Assembly (NCBI GenBank): GCA_945860955.1
Contig: CAMATH010000001.1
Location: forward strand, 62,001-126,000
Source: Planctomicrobium piriforme
GTDB lineage: Bacteria > Planctomycetota > Planctomycetia > Planctomycetales > Planctomycetaceae
Reading direction: 5' to 3'
Length of the DNA stretch: 64,000 nucleotides
A program made the position numbers and the translations under genes. Position 1 is the stretch's first letter; every line of letters starts with the position of its first letter. This document shows, piece by piece, positions 9,210-17,283 of the stretch. A model generated the notes under the pieces. The model made no database searches. It had not been told where the DNA came from and was given only the letters and a program-made list of their open reading frames with translations.

Positions 9210-9826
9210 AGTGCTTATGGGTCGCACCGATTGTCGAGGGGCACGGCGAAGTCGATTCCGTTCCGGTACTCTTGCATCGAATTGGTTCGGAACTGTTCAC
9301 AAATGTCCACATTCAAAGTTGCCGCCCAATCTTTCAGCCACGTGGTCGGCTCATCAATCCCAACGACAACTCACTGTCCAAGGCGATTCAATTCGCCATT
9401 TCGCGGCTTGATGCCGTTCCATCAGATGCGTCTCGACTGGTCCTTCTGCTCATTGAAGCAGATGACGATTTCCCCTGCCGGCTTGGGCCCCAACTATTGA
9501 ATCGTTGCAGGGAATTCCGGCCGGACCAACCGATCGCATGCGTGCTGGCGAATCCCGAGTTTGAAACATGGTTTGTAGCGGCTGCAGCGTCATTGAGCGC
9601 ACTGTTGACAGAAATTGATGACGCGGACATCCCGATCGCGCCAGAGGTGACACGCAACAAGAAAAAATGGATCCTCGACCGGTCGCGCACTGGAAATTAC
9701 GCACCAGCGATTGATCAGCGAAAACTCGCTTCCAAGATGGATCTCAAGCTTTGTCGCTCGCGCTCGCCATCGTTCGATAAGTTGTGTCGAGAACTCGAAC
9801 GCGCGATTCGCGTCGAAGGCAGATGA
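9206..9826 (+). CDS. DUF4276 family protein (Toprim-like), orphaned
   Basis: A 206-residue protein starting MKCLWVAPIVEGHGEVDS. The VEGHGE motif (Glu11, Glu15), the acidic LIEADDDFP segment (about residues 75-84) and ANPEFETWFVAA are the hallmarks of DUF4276, a Toprim-related fold normally paired with an AAA/OLD-like ATPase in putative defence or DNA-processing modules. The biochemical role is unknown. The gene looks intact, but the ATPase upstream survives only as a C-terminal stub with which it overlaps by 4 bases. A GC-rich hairpin follows the stop. This suggests a partly lost two-gene module. Confidence 0.8.
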   Translation: MKCLWVAPIVEGHGEVDSVPVLLHRIGSELFTNVHIQSCRPIFQPRGRLINPNDNSLSKAIQFAISRLDAVPSDASRLVLLLIEADDDFPCRLGPQLLNRCREFRPDQPIACVLANPEFETWFVAAAASLSALLTEIDDADIPIAPEVTRNKKKWILDRSRTGNYAPAIDQRKLASKMDLKLCRSRSPSFDKLCRELERAIRVEGR

Positions 9827-9833
9827 TTGATTC

Positions 9834-9850
9834 GGGACGCTTGGCGTCCC
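9834..9850 (+). terminator. Hairpin after the DUF4276 gene
   Basis: GGGACGC (9834-9840) and GCGTCCC (9844-9850) form a perfect 7-bp stem with a TTG loop, starting 7 bases after the stop codon. No long T-run follows. Confidence 0.45.
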
Positions 9851-10000
9851 TTGAGTTCGGGGTAGGACCCGATTCCGAGGTGTCGATTGCTATCGAGCGC
9901 GTTATCCACGTGTCATTGCGATGGTCAGATTGGAAGTCCTCCGGTCGAGGCGTCATGCAATCCGATCTGCGGGGGTCGCGGCCGTTGAACGATTGCCCGC

Positions 10001-11728
10001 TCAATTCAGCTTCGGTGCCGAATCCCCCTGGGCATCGGCGCGGTATTCGCGCTCAACCGCATTCAACGGCCGCTGATCGTGGCTCAGTGTGATCGCGTGA
10101 ATTCGCGCACGAGTCATGAGGAACTTCAGCCGAATCTCCTGCCCCAGCAGTTGACTCAGGTCGTTGTTCTTCGACCACACGCAGGGATGATCGAGCGCGT
10201 CCCCCTGGATTTCTCTGGCGTCACGTTCGGTGAAACCGGGAATCGGCTGCCAGTCGCGGGTCAGAACCTCCACGCGAATGCCCCCTCTCATCCAGGTCGC
10301 CCCGTTGAGATACAGTCGGGGATGCCGCACGACGAAGGGCTTGGTGATCACCCGGTTGGCACCGGTATCGGGATCGCCCGTCTCGAGCGAAGCGAACCGG
10401 TCTCGCTTTAGTGTCGCGAGGGCCACTCCCCCCGTGAAATCTTTCGACTCGGCCATGTCGGCGTCGTGCGGAAAGTTGAGCGCCGCGTAATAGATGTAGA
10501 TCGTGTTGTCGACGACAATCGGCCGCGGTTGCGAACAGGCCATCGCCATGAAATCGTAGTAACCCAGTGGTCCCGAAGCGATGAACGGAGTCCCCCGGCA
10601 GACCCGAGTGAAGTGAATGCCATCCCGGCTTGTCGCCAGATGAATGTCGATCGGCTGCGGGTGACGCAAATAGTAGATGCTCATGTACCCCACGTAGTTC
10701 CGTCCGAACTGGTGGCAGCCAAACTGGTACAACTCAGTGTCGGCCGGGTCGTCGGGATCCATGGCGAGCGTGAATTGATGATTTTTCCACTCCTTCAGGT
10801 CAACGCTGTCGGCGTACGCGTAGGCACGGTTGTACCGGTCGACTCCCGCGCGGTTGCGGTCGCTGTCGTTGGCGATCATCCGTTCGCTGAACTCAGGCAC
10901 GATTCGACGGTAGAGCACCCACTTGTCCTTCGCTGTATCGAAGTAAAGGTGCATCAGGCAGTCGTCTCCCATCGACGACACGTCGTGGGGAGTCTGCCAG
11001 AAGGGGGTGGCGGCGCACGACCAGTGGATGCCGTCTGGTGAGGTGACAATGTGCGCGCCGCGACGGTGATCCTGCACGATCGCTGTCGCGACATATGTTT
11101 CAGACGCGTCGCGGGGGCGGGGATGTTTGTTGACGCTCCAGAAAAACGCCTTCTTCCCCTGAGGCACCATGGGGGCTGTGGGAACCACGAACTTTTCGGG
11201 GCCGTAAGCACGGGAAGTGGGCGATTTCGTCACCAGGTCGCTGACGAACACGATGTTGTGATCGCGCCTGCCATCAACTTCAAGTACACCCAGATTGGGC
11301 CGATCCCAGTGGATGCCGTCGGTCGACGTGAAGTACAGCATGTAGGCGGCATTGCCCCCCACAAAGCCGTTCTTCACATCACTACCGGCCCGAGCCCACA
11401 TCTTGAAGAGTTTTTCCTCTTCGTCGTACAGGGTGGTATAGGGTTCCATGTAGTTGCCGTCGCACCAGCGTTCGCATCGGACGACGGGGTTTAAAAGGTG
11501 CTTTTTCGCCGGGTGAAGCCTGCGCGTCACACCGGGGGTGCTGTCAAGCATCTCGTTGTCAAGAAACAACTCGGTGACGAATGGGGCGCGAGCATCGTGA
11601 TCGAACAGATTCGCAGTACGGACCTGGAGTTGAGGGGCCGGTTCCTGCCCGGAAGAAGTTCCCGCGGCGAACAGAGCGGCACCGGCGGCGCTCGCCGACT
11701 GGATGAACGAACGGCGGGTGGTTTCCAT
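10001..11728 (-). CDS. Secreted five-bladed-propeller, glycosidase-like protein (Tat signal)
   Basis: A 575-residue protein starting METTRRSFIQSASAAGAALF, a Tat-type signal with the TTRRSF twin-arginine motif, so it should be exported folded. The body contains repeated STDGIHWDRP, SPDGIHWS and SRDGIHF units typical of GH32/GH43-like propellers found in planctomycete exported proteins. I cannot name the catalytic residues or substrate with confidence. The start at 11728 is chosen for the signal peptide; the frame is open upstream but with no sensible sequence. It lies downstream of the cytochrome/WD40 gene on the same strand, separated by that gene's terminator, so it probably has its own promoter. 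Confidence 0.75.
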   Translation of the reverse strand: METTRRSFIQSASAAGAALFAAGTSSGQEPAPQLQVRTANLFDHDARAPFVTELFLDNEMLDSTPGVTRRLHPAKKHLLNPVVRCERWCDGNYMEPYTTLYDEEEKLFKMWARAGSDVKNGFVGGNAAYMLYFTSTDGIHWDRPNLGVLEVDGRRDHNIVFVSDLVTKSPTSRAYGPEKFVVPTAPMVPQGKKAFFWSVNKHPRPRDASETYVATAIVQDHRRGAHIVTSPDGIHWSCAATPFWQTPHDVSSMGDDCLMHLYFDTAKDKWVLYRRIVPEFSERMIANDSDRNRAGVDRYNRAYAYADSVDLKEWKNHQFTLAMDPDDPADTELYQFGCHQFGRNYVGYMSIYYLRHPQPIDIHLATSRDGIHFTRVCRGTPFIASGPLGYYDFMAMACSQPRPIVVDNTIYIYYAALNFPHDADMAESKDFTGGVALATLKRDRFASLETGDPDTGANRVITKPFVVRHPRLYLNGATWMRGGIRVEVLTRDWQPIPGFTERDAREIQGDALDHPCVWSKNNDLSQLLGQEIRLKFLMTRARIHAITLSHDQRPLNAVEREYRADAQGDSAPKLN

Positions 11729-11851
11729 TTCCGTATTCTCGCTGCGGGGTGTGATGTTTTCAGGAGTCGACGCCCGATTCCGCTCGCACGGCCGACTTCC
11801 GTTGGTCGCTGGCCGTGGCACCCGTCGTCCGGTGACGTGGGTGGTGTCATG

Positions 11852-11883
11852 AAAAAAAGGGCCGGACGAAAGTCGTCCGGCCC
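11852..11883 (-). terminator. Rho-independent terminator of the cytochrome/WD40 gene
   Basis: On the minus strand an 11-bp GC-rich stem (11873-11883 with 11859-11869) and a 3-base loop are followed immediately by seven T residues (complement of 11852-11858). It begins about 40 bases after the stop at 11924. This is a canonical intrinsic terminator. Confidence 0.92.
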
Positions 11884-11923
11884 CAGGTCCACTCATTCCA
11901 TTGTCAGCGATGATTTTCTCGGA

Positions 11924-14083
11924 CTATTTCGCCGCTGTTGCCATGGGGGCCGCGATCCCGGGGGCGGCGGTGAACGTCAACATTCCCTTGGCATCTTCGG
12001 CGTTCCAGACGCGAATTTCGCCGTCCCAGCTTCCCGTCACCACCCGCTTGGAGGCGGGGTGGAAGGAAACGCTGTAGATCCAGTCGTTATGGCCGGCGAA
12101 GGCCCGGACAGCGGCACCGTCGGCCAGCTTGTGTTCGCGAGCCTGCTTGTCGGAACTGCAACTGAAGATCCGCCCGTCCGAACTGACAACAACGCGGTAC
12201 ACTTCGCCGCCAAATCCACCAATCTCACGGATCTGCTGAGCGTTAGCTGGGTTCCAGACCCGAATCTTGTTGTCCCGTCCCGAAGTCAGAACCTGCGTTC
12301 CATCGGGAGAGAACGCGACGCCGTAAACGACTTCCGCGTGCGCGGGGAAGGTCACCAACGAGTCGCCCGTCTTGGCGTCAAACAGCTTCGAAGTCTTGTC
12401 CCGGCTGGCCGACGCGAGCTTTGAACCATCGGGGGACCAGGCGATATCCATGACCCAGTCGGCGTGGTCTTCGATCAGCAGTTCCTGAGCGCCGGTCTCG
12501 ACGTTAAAGACGCGGATCGATCGGTCGGCACTGCAGGTCGCCAGCCGTTTGCCATCAGGGCTGAAGGCGACGCCGAACACCGAGTCGCTGGTGGTCATCA
12601 CATCGCGAATGAGTGTTCCGTCAACCGGGTTGAAGAGTTTCACTTCACCCTGTTGACCGGGGGTGCCCGCGGCGACCGCCATCAACTTGCCGTCGGCGCT
12701 GAACTCGATGTCATAAGTGCGTTCCGCCACATTGGTGATCCGCCGGATCAGCTTTCCATCGGCGGGGTTCCACAGAACGACTTCATGATAGCCCGAACTG
12801 GCGATCAGGCTGGCGTCGGGACTCCACGCGACCGACGTCACAGGAATCGGAACCCGGTACGCTTCCGGAGGCATTGGCTGGGGCAGTTTGGGAATGATCG
12901 TCACGAGTTGTGCCGCCTCCTTGAGTCCGGCGTCCAGACGACCGCCATTCTTGATCCACTTGCGAATCGCAGCGATTTCGTCTTTCGTGAGCGGGTCGGC
13001 GTCTTTGGGCATGCTGCCGTCTTCGATCAGAGCCAGCAGATTGGATCCATCAGGATCCTTGCTGACCACCGCCATCCCCTGTTCGCCCCCCTTCACAATG
13101 CCGTGGAAGCTGTCCATGTTGTAGCGGCCCTTCGCCGACTGCGCATTGTGGCAGGCGAGGCAGCGTTTCACAAACACCGGAGCGATCTGCTTCGAGAACG
13201 AGACAAACTGACCGATACCCGCCAGAGCCTCTTCCGACGCTTTGAGCGCGACAGTCGCTTCGTTGGCGACGGTGGCCAGAGCGGCGAGCGCGGTTTCCAC
13301 CTCGGCCCGGGCGGCGGCGACTTGAGTGTCGGCCAGCTTCGAAGCCTCGGCCGCCTTCGCCAGATTTTCTTTCACAGCGGCGAGAGCGGTCTCAGCCGTC
13401 TTGGTCGCGGCCAACGCGTCGACGGCGACTTTTTGGGCCGCAGCGAGTTTTTCAGCCGCGATTTTCGCCGCGGCGTCGGTGTCAGCGGCGTTCTTCGTGG
13501 TGGTCCCGACCAGCGCCACGGCGTCCTTCGACGACTTGTCGGCATCGGCGGCTACGTTGTCGGCCAACACCCGCAGCAACGCGATTCCCTTGTCGGAGGG
13601 AGCTTTCTCGACAGCCACTTTGGCGGCGGCGGCGGTGTCGGCGGTCGCCTTGGCGATCCCCGCGGTGGTCGCAGCCTGAGCGTCGGCGGCCGCCTTGGCG
13701 TCGACAGCGGCTTTCGCCGCCACGACCGCGTCAGCCGCCGGTTTTTCCAGCGGCTTCGCATCTTCGGCCGCCTTATTGGAGGCGGCGGTCTTTTCCTGGA
13801 ACGCCTTGTCGGCGTTGGTCATCTCGCTGGTCAGGCGGATTTCGTCGGCTTTCGCTTTGGCGAGAGCTTGTGTGGCTTGCTTGACCTTGCCCTGAGCGTC
13901 GGCGACGACTTTGTCGGCCGCCGCCCGTTTGCCCAGCGCGACTTCCGCGACCTTTTGCGCCGCGTCGGCTGCCGCGGCCTTGGCGGGGTCAACCGCCTCT
14001 TGCCCGTACGATGTCAGACTCGACGCGACACCGAGCAGGACGGCGAGGGCCGCCATCCTCCAGCAGTGCATCAGGGATCTCAT
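11924..14083 (-). CDS. Exported Ala-rich coil / c-type cytochrome / WD40 propeller protein
   Basis: A 719-residue protein with a signal peptide (MRSLMHCWRMAALAVLLG). Residues of about 25-290 are extremely rich in Ala, Lys, Asp and Glu in a heptad-like pattern (runs such as AAAKVAVEKAPSDKG), suggesting a long helical stalk. A planctomycete-type haem site RCLACHNAQSAKG follows near residue 306, with the downstream MDSFHGIVKGGEQG. From about 410 to the end come WD40 repeats (VTSVAWSPDASLIASSG, VFGVAFSPDGKRLATCS, VMDIAWSPDGSKLASAS). The cytochrome-WD40 combination is common in planctomycetes, with unknown electron partner. The start at 14083 is chosen for the signal peptide. Confidence 0.88.
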   Translation of the reverse strand: MRSLMHCWRMAALAVLLGVASSLTSYGQEAVDPAKAAAADAAQKVAEVALGKRAAADKVVADAQGKVKQATQALAKAKADEIRLTSEMTNADKAFQEKTAASNKAAEDAKPLEKPAADAVVAAKAAVDAKAAADAQAATTAGIAKATADTAAAAKVAVEKAPSDKGIALLRVLADNVAADADKSSKDAVALVGTTTKNAADTDAAAKIAAEKLAAAQKVAVDALAATKTAETALAAVKENLAKAAEASKLADTQVAAARAEVETALAALATVANEATVALKASEEALAGIGQFVSFSKQIAPVFVKRCLACHNAQSAKGRYNMDSFHGIVKGGEQGMAVVSKDPDGSNLLALIEDGSMPKDADPLTKDEIAAIRKWIKNGGRLDAGLKEAAQLVTIIPKLPQPMPPEAYRVPIPVTSVAWSPDASLIASSGYHEVVLWNPADGKLIRRITNVAERTYDIEFSADGKLMAVAAGTPGQQGEVKLFNPVDGTLIRDVMTTSDSVFGVAFSPDGKRLATCSADRSIRVFNVETGAQELLIEDHADWVMDIAWSPDGSKLASASRDKTSKLFDAKTGDSLVTFPAHAEVVYGVAFSPDGTQVLTSGRDNKIRVWNPANAQQIREIGGFGGEVYRVVVSSDGRIFSCSSDKQAREHKLADGAAVRAFAGHNDWIYSVSFHPASKRVVTGSWDGEIRVWNAEDAKGMLTFTAAPGIAAPMATAAK

Positions 14084-14417
14084 GGCTCGACCTCTTTCCG
14101 AAGGTATGGCAGTAGGTGGGATCGGCTGCCTGTGCGGAAGATCCACCCGCATCAAATGCGCAAGCGGGATCTTCGGGTGGGATTCTGTCGGATTATCCTA
14201 ACGTGCGACCGGAACCACACGCCAGACTACCGATCAGAATTTCCCTACGCAACAGTCAACCAGCGCACTGCGCCACGGAACGAGGTGGAGCCTCCATGCC
14301 AAAACGAGCCCTGTGTCGGGGCGCACCGTCCCCGCAGTTGGAGTACTCGCTCTGTTCACCAGATCGTGAACGAGTTCGGCCGCAAACACAGCCAACCCTC
14401 GCCAGTCCGCCCGGACC
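14084..14417. other. Intergenic gap
   Basis: About 330 bases between the start of the cytochrome/WD40 gene and the end of the small basic protein gene, both on the minus strand. It presumably contains the promoter of the former. I see no gene or strong repeat. Confidence 0.5.
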
Positions 14418-14507
14418 TTATCCCTTACGGTGCCGGATCCGTGCGCGCATTCGGCGCTTCTTACGCCCCAGTTTTCGGCGGCCTTTCCCGGTCTTCTTAA
14501 CACCCAT
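14418..14507 (-). CDS. 29-residue highly basic protein, ribosome-associated type (COX24/bS22-like?)
   Basis: Minus-strand ATG at 14507 to TAA at 14418 encodes 29 residues beginning MGVKKTGKGRRK and ending RARIRHRKG; 18 of 29 are Lys, Arg or His. A good ribosome binding site (GGAG, 7 bases before the ATG) precedes it, with a second AAGGAG further up. Size and composition recall the tiny rRNA-embedded proteins bTHX and bS22 and the COX24/AURKAIP1 C-terminal domain, which have the same Lys/Arg-rich single helix. The exact family is my inference. It is monocistronic, between the cytochrome/WD40 gene and the divergent aldo/keto reductase, and is short enough to be missed by ordinary gene calling. 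Confidence 0.75.
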   Translation of the reverse strand: MGVKKTGKGRRKLGRKKRRMRARIRHRKG

Positions 14508-14685
14508 GCTCTGGCTCCCGCTCCTTCGTTGATCAAGGACGACAGTTTTGTGGAGGTTTGACGATTGTTCCGATATAACGGCTCCAGGATTCGTCTCACT
14601 TGGGGCCGCCCTCGGTTCATCGTGCGTTCGAAAACGCGCAAGCGGCCATGATACAGCATCTCTTCATCGAATAACAGCCACATCT

Positions 14686-15687
14686 ATGCAGTACCGCAGG
14701 CTCGGCCACTCCGGCGTTCAGGTTTCTCCGATTTGTCTGGGAACGATGATGTTTGGCGGCCCCACCCCGCCCGACGAGTCCGTTCGCATCATGCACGCCG
14801 CCCTTGACCGCGGTATCAATTTCTTCGATACCGCCGACATTTACGTCGCGGGAGGATCCGAAGTCGTTGTCGGCCAGGCGATCGCCGACCGCCGCGACCA
14901 GGTCGTTCTAGCCACCAAAGGGCGCGGCCCTATGGGAACCGGTCCCAACGACGCCGGTGCCAGTCGCGTCCACCTGCGCCAGGCGCTCGAAGCCAGCCTC
15001 CGCAGACTGAAGACCGACTACATTGACCTCTATTACGTGCACACCCCCGACTACGGAACCCCGATTGAGGAGACCCTTCGCACGCTCGATGACTTCGTCC
15101 GCGAGGGCAAGGTGAATTACATCGGTTGCTCCAACTTTCGGGCCTGGAGGTTGATGGAGGCCTTGGGGGCCAGTGAACGGTTGAATCTGCATAAATTTCA
15201 ATGTGTGCAACCGCTCTACAACATTTGCAACCGCGATATCGAAGTGGAACTCCTCCCGCTGTGCCGGGAACACGGGGTGGGTGTCGTGGGCTACAGCCCG
15301 CTCGCCCGGGGAATCCTTTCGGGAAAATACAAACAGGGAGAGAGCTTCCCCGAAGGCAGCCGCGCGGCACGCAACGACAAACGCATGCAGCAGGCCGAAC
15401 TTCGCGACGAGAGTTTCGAGCTGGCCGAGGCTCTCACGCGGTACTCCGAGCAGACCGGCCGAAAACTCAGCCAATTCGCCCTGGCGTGGTGCCTGGCGAA
15501 TCCAATTGTCACCTCGATCATCATCGGCCCCAGAACCTGGGAACAGTTCGAAGACAATCTCGGAGGGCTGGAGATCGCCATCAGCTCCGACGACGAAGCC
15601 GCCGTCGATCAATTGGTTCCCCCAGGGGAACACACCGGGAAGGGATTCCGAGACCCGGCGTACCCGGTGACTGGTCGGGGTCGATAG
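14686..15687 (+). CDS. Aldo/keto reductase
   Basis: A 333-residue NADPH-dependent oxidoreductase of the (beta/alpha)8 AKR superfamily. The catalytic tetrad is visible: Asp48 and Tyr53 (FFDTADIY), Lys78 (ATKGR) and His119 (YYVHTPD). The C-terminal GYSPLARGILSGKY and TSIIIGPRTWEQFEDNL are typical of the YajO/Kv-beta-like branch acting on small carbonyl compounds. The start at 14686 (MQYRRLGHSGVQVSPICLG) matches the family N-terminus. The substrate is unknown. A canonical terminator follows at 15839-15863. Confidence 0.93.
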   Translation: MQYRRLGHSGVQVSPICLGTMMFGGPTPPDESVRIMHAALDRGINFFDTADIYVAGGSEVVVGQAIADRRDQVVLATKGRGPMGTGPNDAGASRVHLRQALEASLRRLKTDYIDLYYVHTPDYGTPIEETLRTLDDFVREGKVNYIGCSNFRAWRLMEALGASERLNLHKFQCVQPLYNICNRDIEVELLPLCREHGVGVVGYSPLARGILSGKYKQGESFPEGSRAARNDKRMQQAELRDESFELAEALTRYSEQTGRKLSQFALAWCLANPIVTSIIIGPRTWEQFEDNLGGLEIAISSDDEAAVDQLVPPGEHTGKGFRDPAYPVTGRGR

Positions 15688-15796
15688 GGGACTGCCAGTT
15701 GGCTGTCCTGCCGATCGGCTGATGTACGTCATAAACCCCACTCGCCCAGCGGTTCACTTCCTCACTGGCAAGTCCGACGTCCCATTCATAACGCGG

Positions 15797-15834
15797 CGGC
15801 GGGCTCGCTTGTGGGGTTGCGCACCCCCGAGTGC
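15797..15834 (+). repeat. Dispersed intergenic repeat, copy A
   Basis: About 38 bases beginning CGGCGGGCTCGCTTG and ending CCCCCGAGTGC. A closely matching copy, with few differences, lies at 24752-24790, also between genes. It overlaps no gene. Confidence 0.65.
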
Positions 15835-15838
15835 CTCG

Positions 15839-15863
15839 TGACTCCTCATGGGGAGTCATTTTT
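15839..15863 (+). terminator. Rho-independent terminator after the aldo/keto reductase
   Basis: TGACTCC (15839-15845) and GGAGTCA (15852-15858) form a 7-bp stem with a 6-base loop, followed at once by five T residues on the plus strand. It lies about 150 bases after the aldo/keto reductase stop and ends just before the convergent DUF1501 gene. Confidence 0.85.
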
Positions 15864-15867
15864 CAGA

Positions 15868-17280
15868 TTACGCCAGAATGTCGCGGACCACCTTGCCATG
15901 GACGTCGGTCAGGCGGTAATCCCGACCGCCAAAACGGAAGGTGAGGCGTTCGTGGTCAAAACCCATCAGATGCAGAATCGTCGCGTGCAGGTCGTGGACG
16001 TGGACTTTGTTTTCCACCGCGTGCCAGCCAAACTCGTCGGTCGCGCCGTACGCCTGACCTCCACGAATCCCTCCCCCCGCCATCCACATGCTGAATCCGA
16101 AGGGATGATGTTCCCGGCCGTTGGTCCCCTCGGCGGTGGGGGTGCGGCCGAATTCGCCACCCCAAAGGACCAGGGTGTCGTCCAGCAGTCCGCGTGACTT
16201 CAGATCGGTGAGTAACGCGGCGATCGGCTGATCGACAGCCTTGCAGCGGGCCGGTAGGTTCTCGCGCAGTCCGCCGTGATGATCCCAGGCGTTGTTGGCG
16301 GGCGCGTCGAACAATTGCACGAATCGCACTCCCCTCTCAACCAGCCGGCGTCCCAAGAGGCACTGCCGACCGAACAGATCGGTCGCGGGATCCCCCACAC
16401 CGTACAGCTTTTGTGTCTGCTCGCTTTCCCGCGAGACGTCGAACGCCTCGGGTGCGTCGCGCTGCATGCGGAACGCCAGTTCAAACGACGCGATTCGGCC
16501 GTCCAACTGGCTCTCGATGACGTGATCCCGTTTGTGGAGTTCGTTCAACTGCCGAATCGCGTCGAGCTTCGCCCGCTGGCGATCGAGGTTCCCGGACGGA
16601 TCGGTCAGATTCGCGATCGGACTCTTCAGATCACGCACCAACGTTCCCTGGTAGGCGCTGGGGAGAAAGCTCGAAGCCCACAACTGCGCGCCTTGGAAAA
16701 CCGCCGCTGGACTGACCACCACAAACCCGGGGAGATTCTGGTTCTCGGTTCCCAATCCGTAGGTCAACCAGGAACCGAGACTGGGTCGCGAAAACGCCTG
16801 CTCCCCGGTACACATCTGAAGCGCCGCCCCCGTGTGATTGATGTTGTCCCCGTACATCGATCGGATCACGCAGAGGTCGTCGATGCACTTCGCCATCATC
16901 GGCAGCAACTCGCTGACCTCCACCCCCGACTCACCCTGTTTCGCGAACTTCCAGGGAGAGGCGAGCAGGTTGCCTGTCTTCGTCCGCTCGAGCTTGGGCT
17001 TCTCAAACGGGAGCGGCTTTCCATCGTCCTCAATCAAGCGGGGCTTCGGGTCGAACGTGTCAACGTGCGATGGTCCCCCCGGCATGTAGAGAAAAATGCA
17101 CCGCTTCGCCCGGGCGGGGTGGTGGGGCGACCGGACCGCGTAGGGACGCGCGGCTCGAGCCGTGTCGCTGGTCGCGCCCAGCGCTTCGCGAGCCAGTATC
17201 TCGGCCAACGCCACCATGCCAAATCCGCAACCGGTCCGGGCCAGCATCTGCCGGCGGGTCAACGCGAGTGGATTGTTCAT
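15868..17280 (-). CDS. DUF1501 family exported protein (operon type)
   Basis: A 470-residue protein with an N-terminal Tat-like leader (LTRRQMLARTGCGFGMVALAE). The sulfatase/alkaline-phosphatase-like DUF1501 fold is recognised by MPGGPSHVDTFDPKP, SWLTYGLGTENQNLPGFVV, VRFVQLFDAPANNAWDHHGG, the WGGEFGRTPTAEG block with NGREHHP, and the terminal GRDYRLTDVHGKVVRDIL. The function is unknown; planctomycetes encode dozens of these. It follows the DUF1549/1553 gene after only 3 bases, so the two are certainly one operon and probably work together outside the cytoplasm. The closing tail matches the protein at 52216-53676 but not the two solitary DUF1501 proteins in this window. Confidence 0.93.
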   Translation of the reverse strand: MNNPLALTRRQMLARTGCGFGMVALAEILAREALGATSDTARAARPYAVRSPHHPARAKRCIFLYMPGGPSHVDTFDPKPRLIEDDGKPLPFEKPKLERTKTGNLLASPWKFAKQGESGVEVSELLPMMAKCIDDLCVIRSMYGDNINHTGAALQMCTGEQAFSRPSLGSWLTYGLGTENQNLPGFVVVSPAAVFQGAQLWASSFLPSAYQGTLVRDLKSPIANLTDPSGNLDRQRAKLDAIRQLNELHKRDHVIESQLDGRIASFELAFRMQRDAPEAFDVSRESEQTQKLYGVGDPATDLFGRQCLLGRRLVERGVRFVQLFDAPANNAWDHHGGLRENLPARCKAVDQPIAALLTDLKSRGLLDDTLVLWGGEFGRTPTAEGTNGREHHPFGFSMWMAGGGIRGGQAYGATDEFGWHAVENKVHVHDLHATILHLMGFDHERLTFRFGGRDYRLTDVHGKVVRDILA

Positions 17281-17283
17281 GGG

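Noticed and set aside
12464-14500. A 678-residue plus-strand open frame opposite the cytochrome/WD40 gene
   Set aside because: Arg/Gly/Val-rich antisense of the Ala/Lys/Asp coil and WD40 repeats; no domain, and it also overlaps the 29-residue basic gene.
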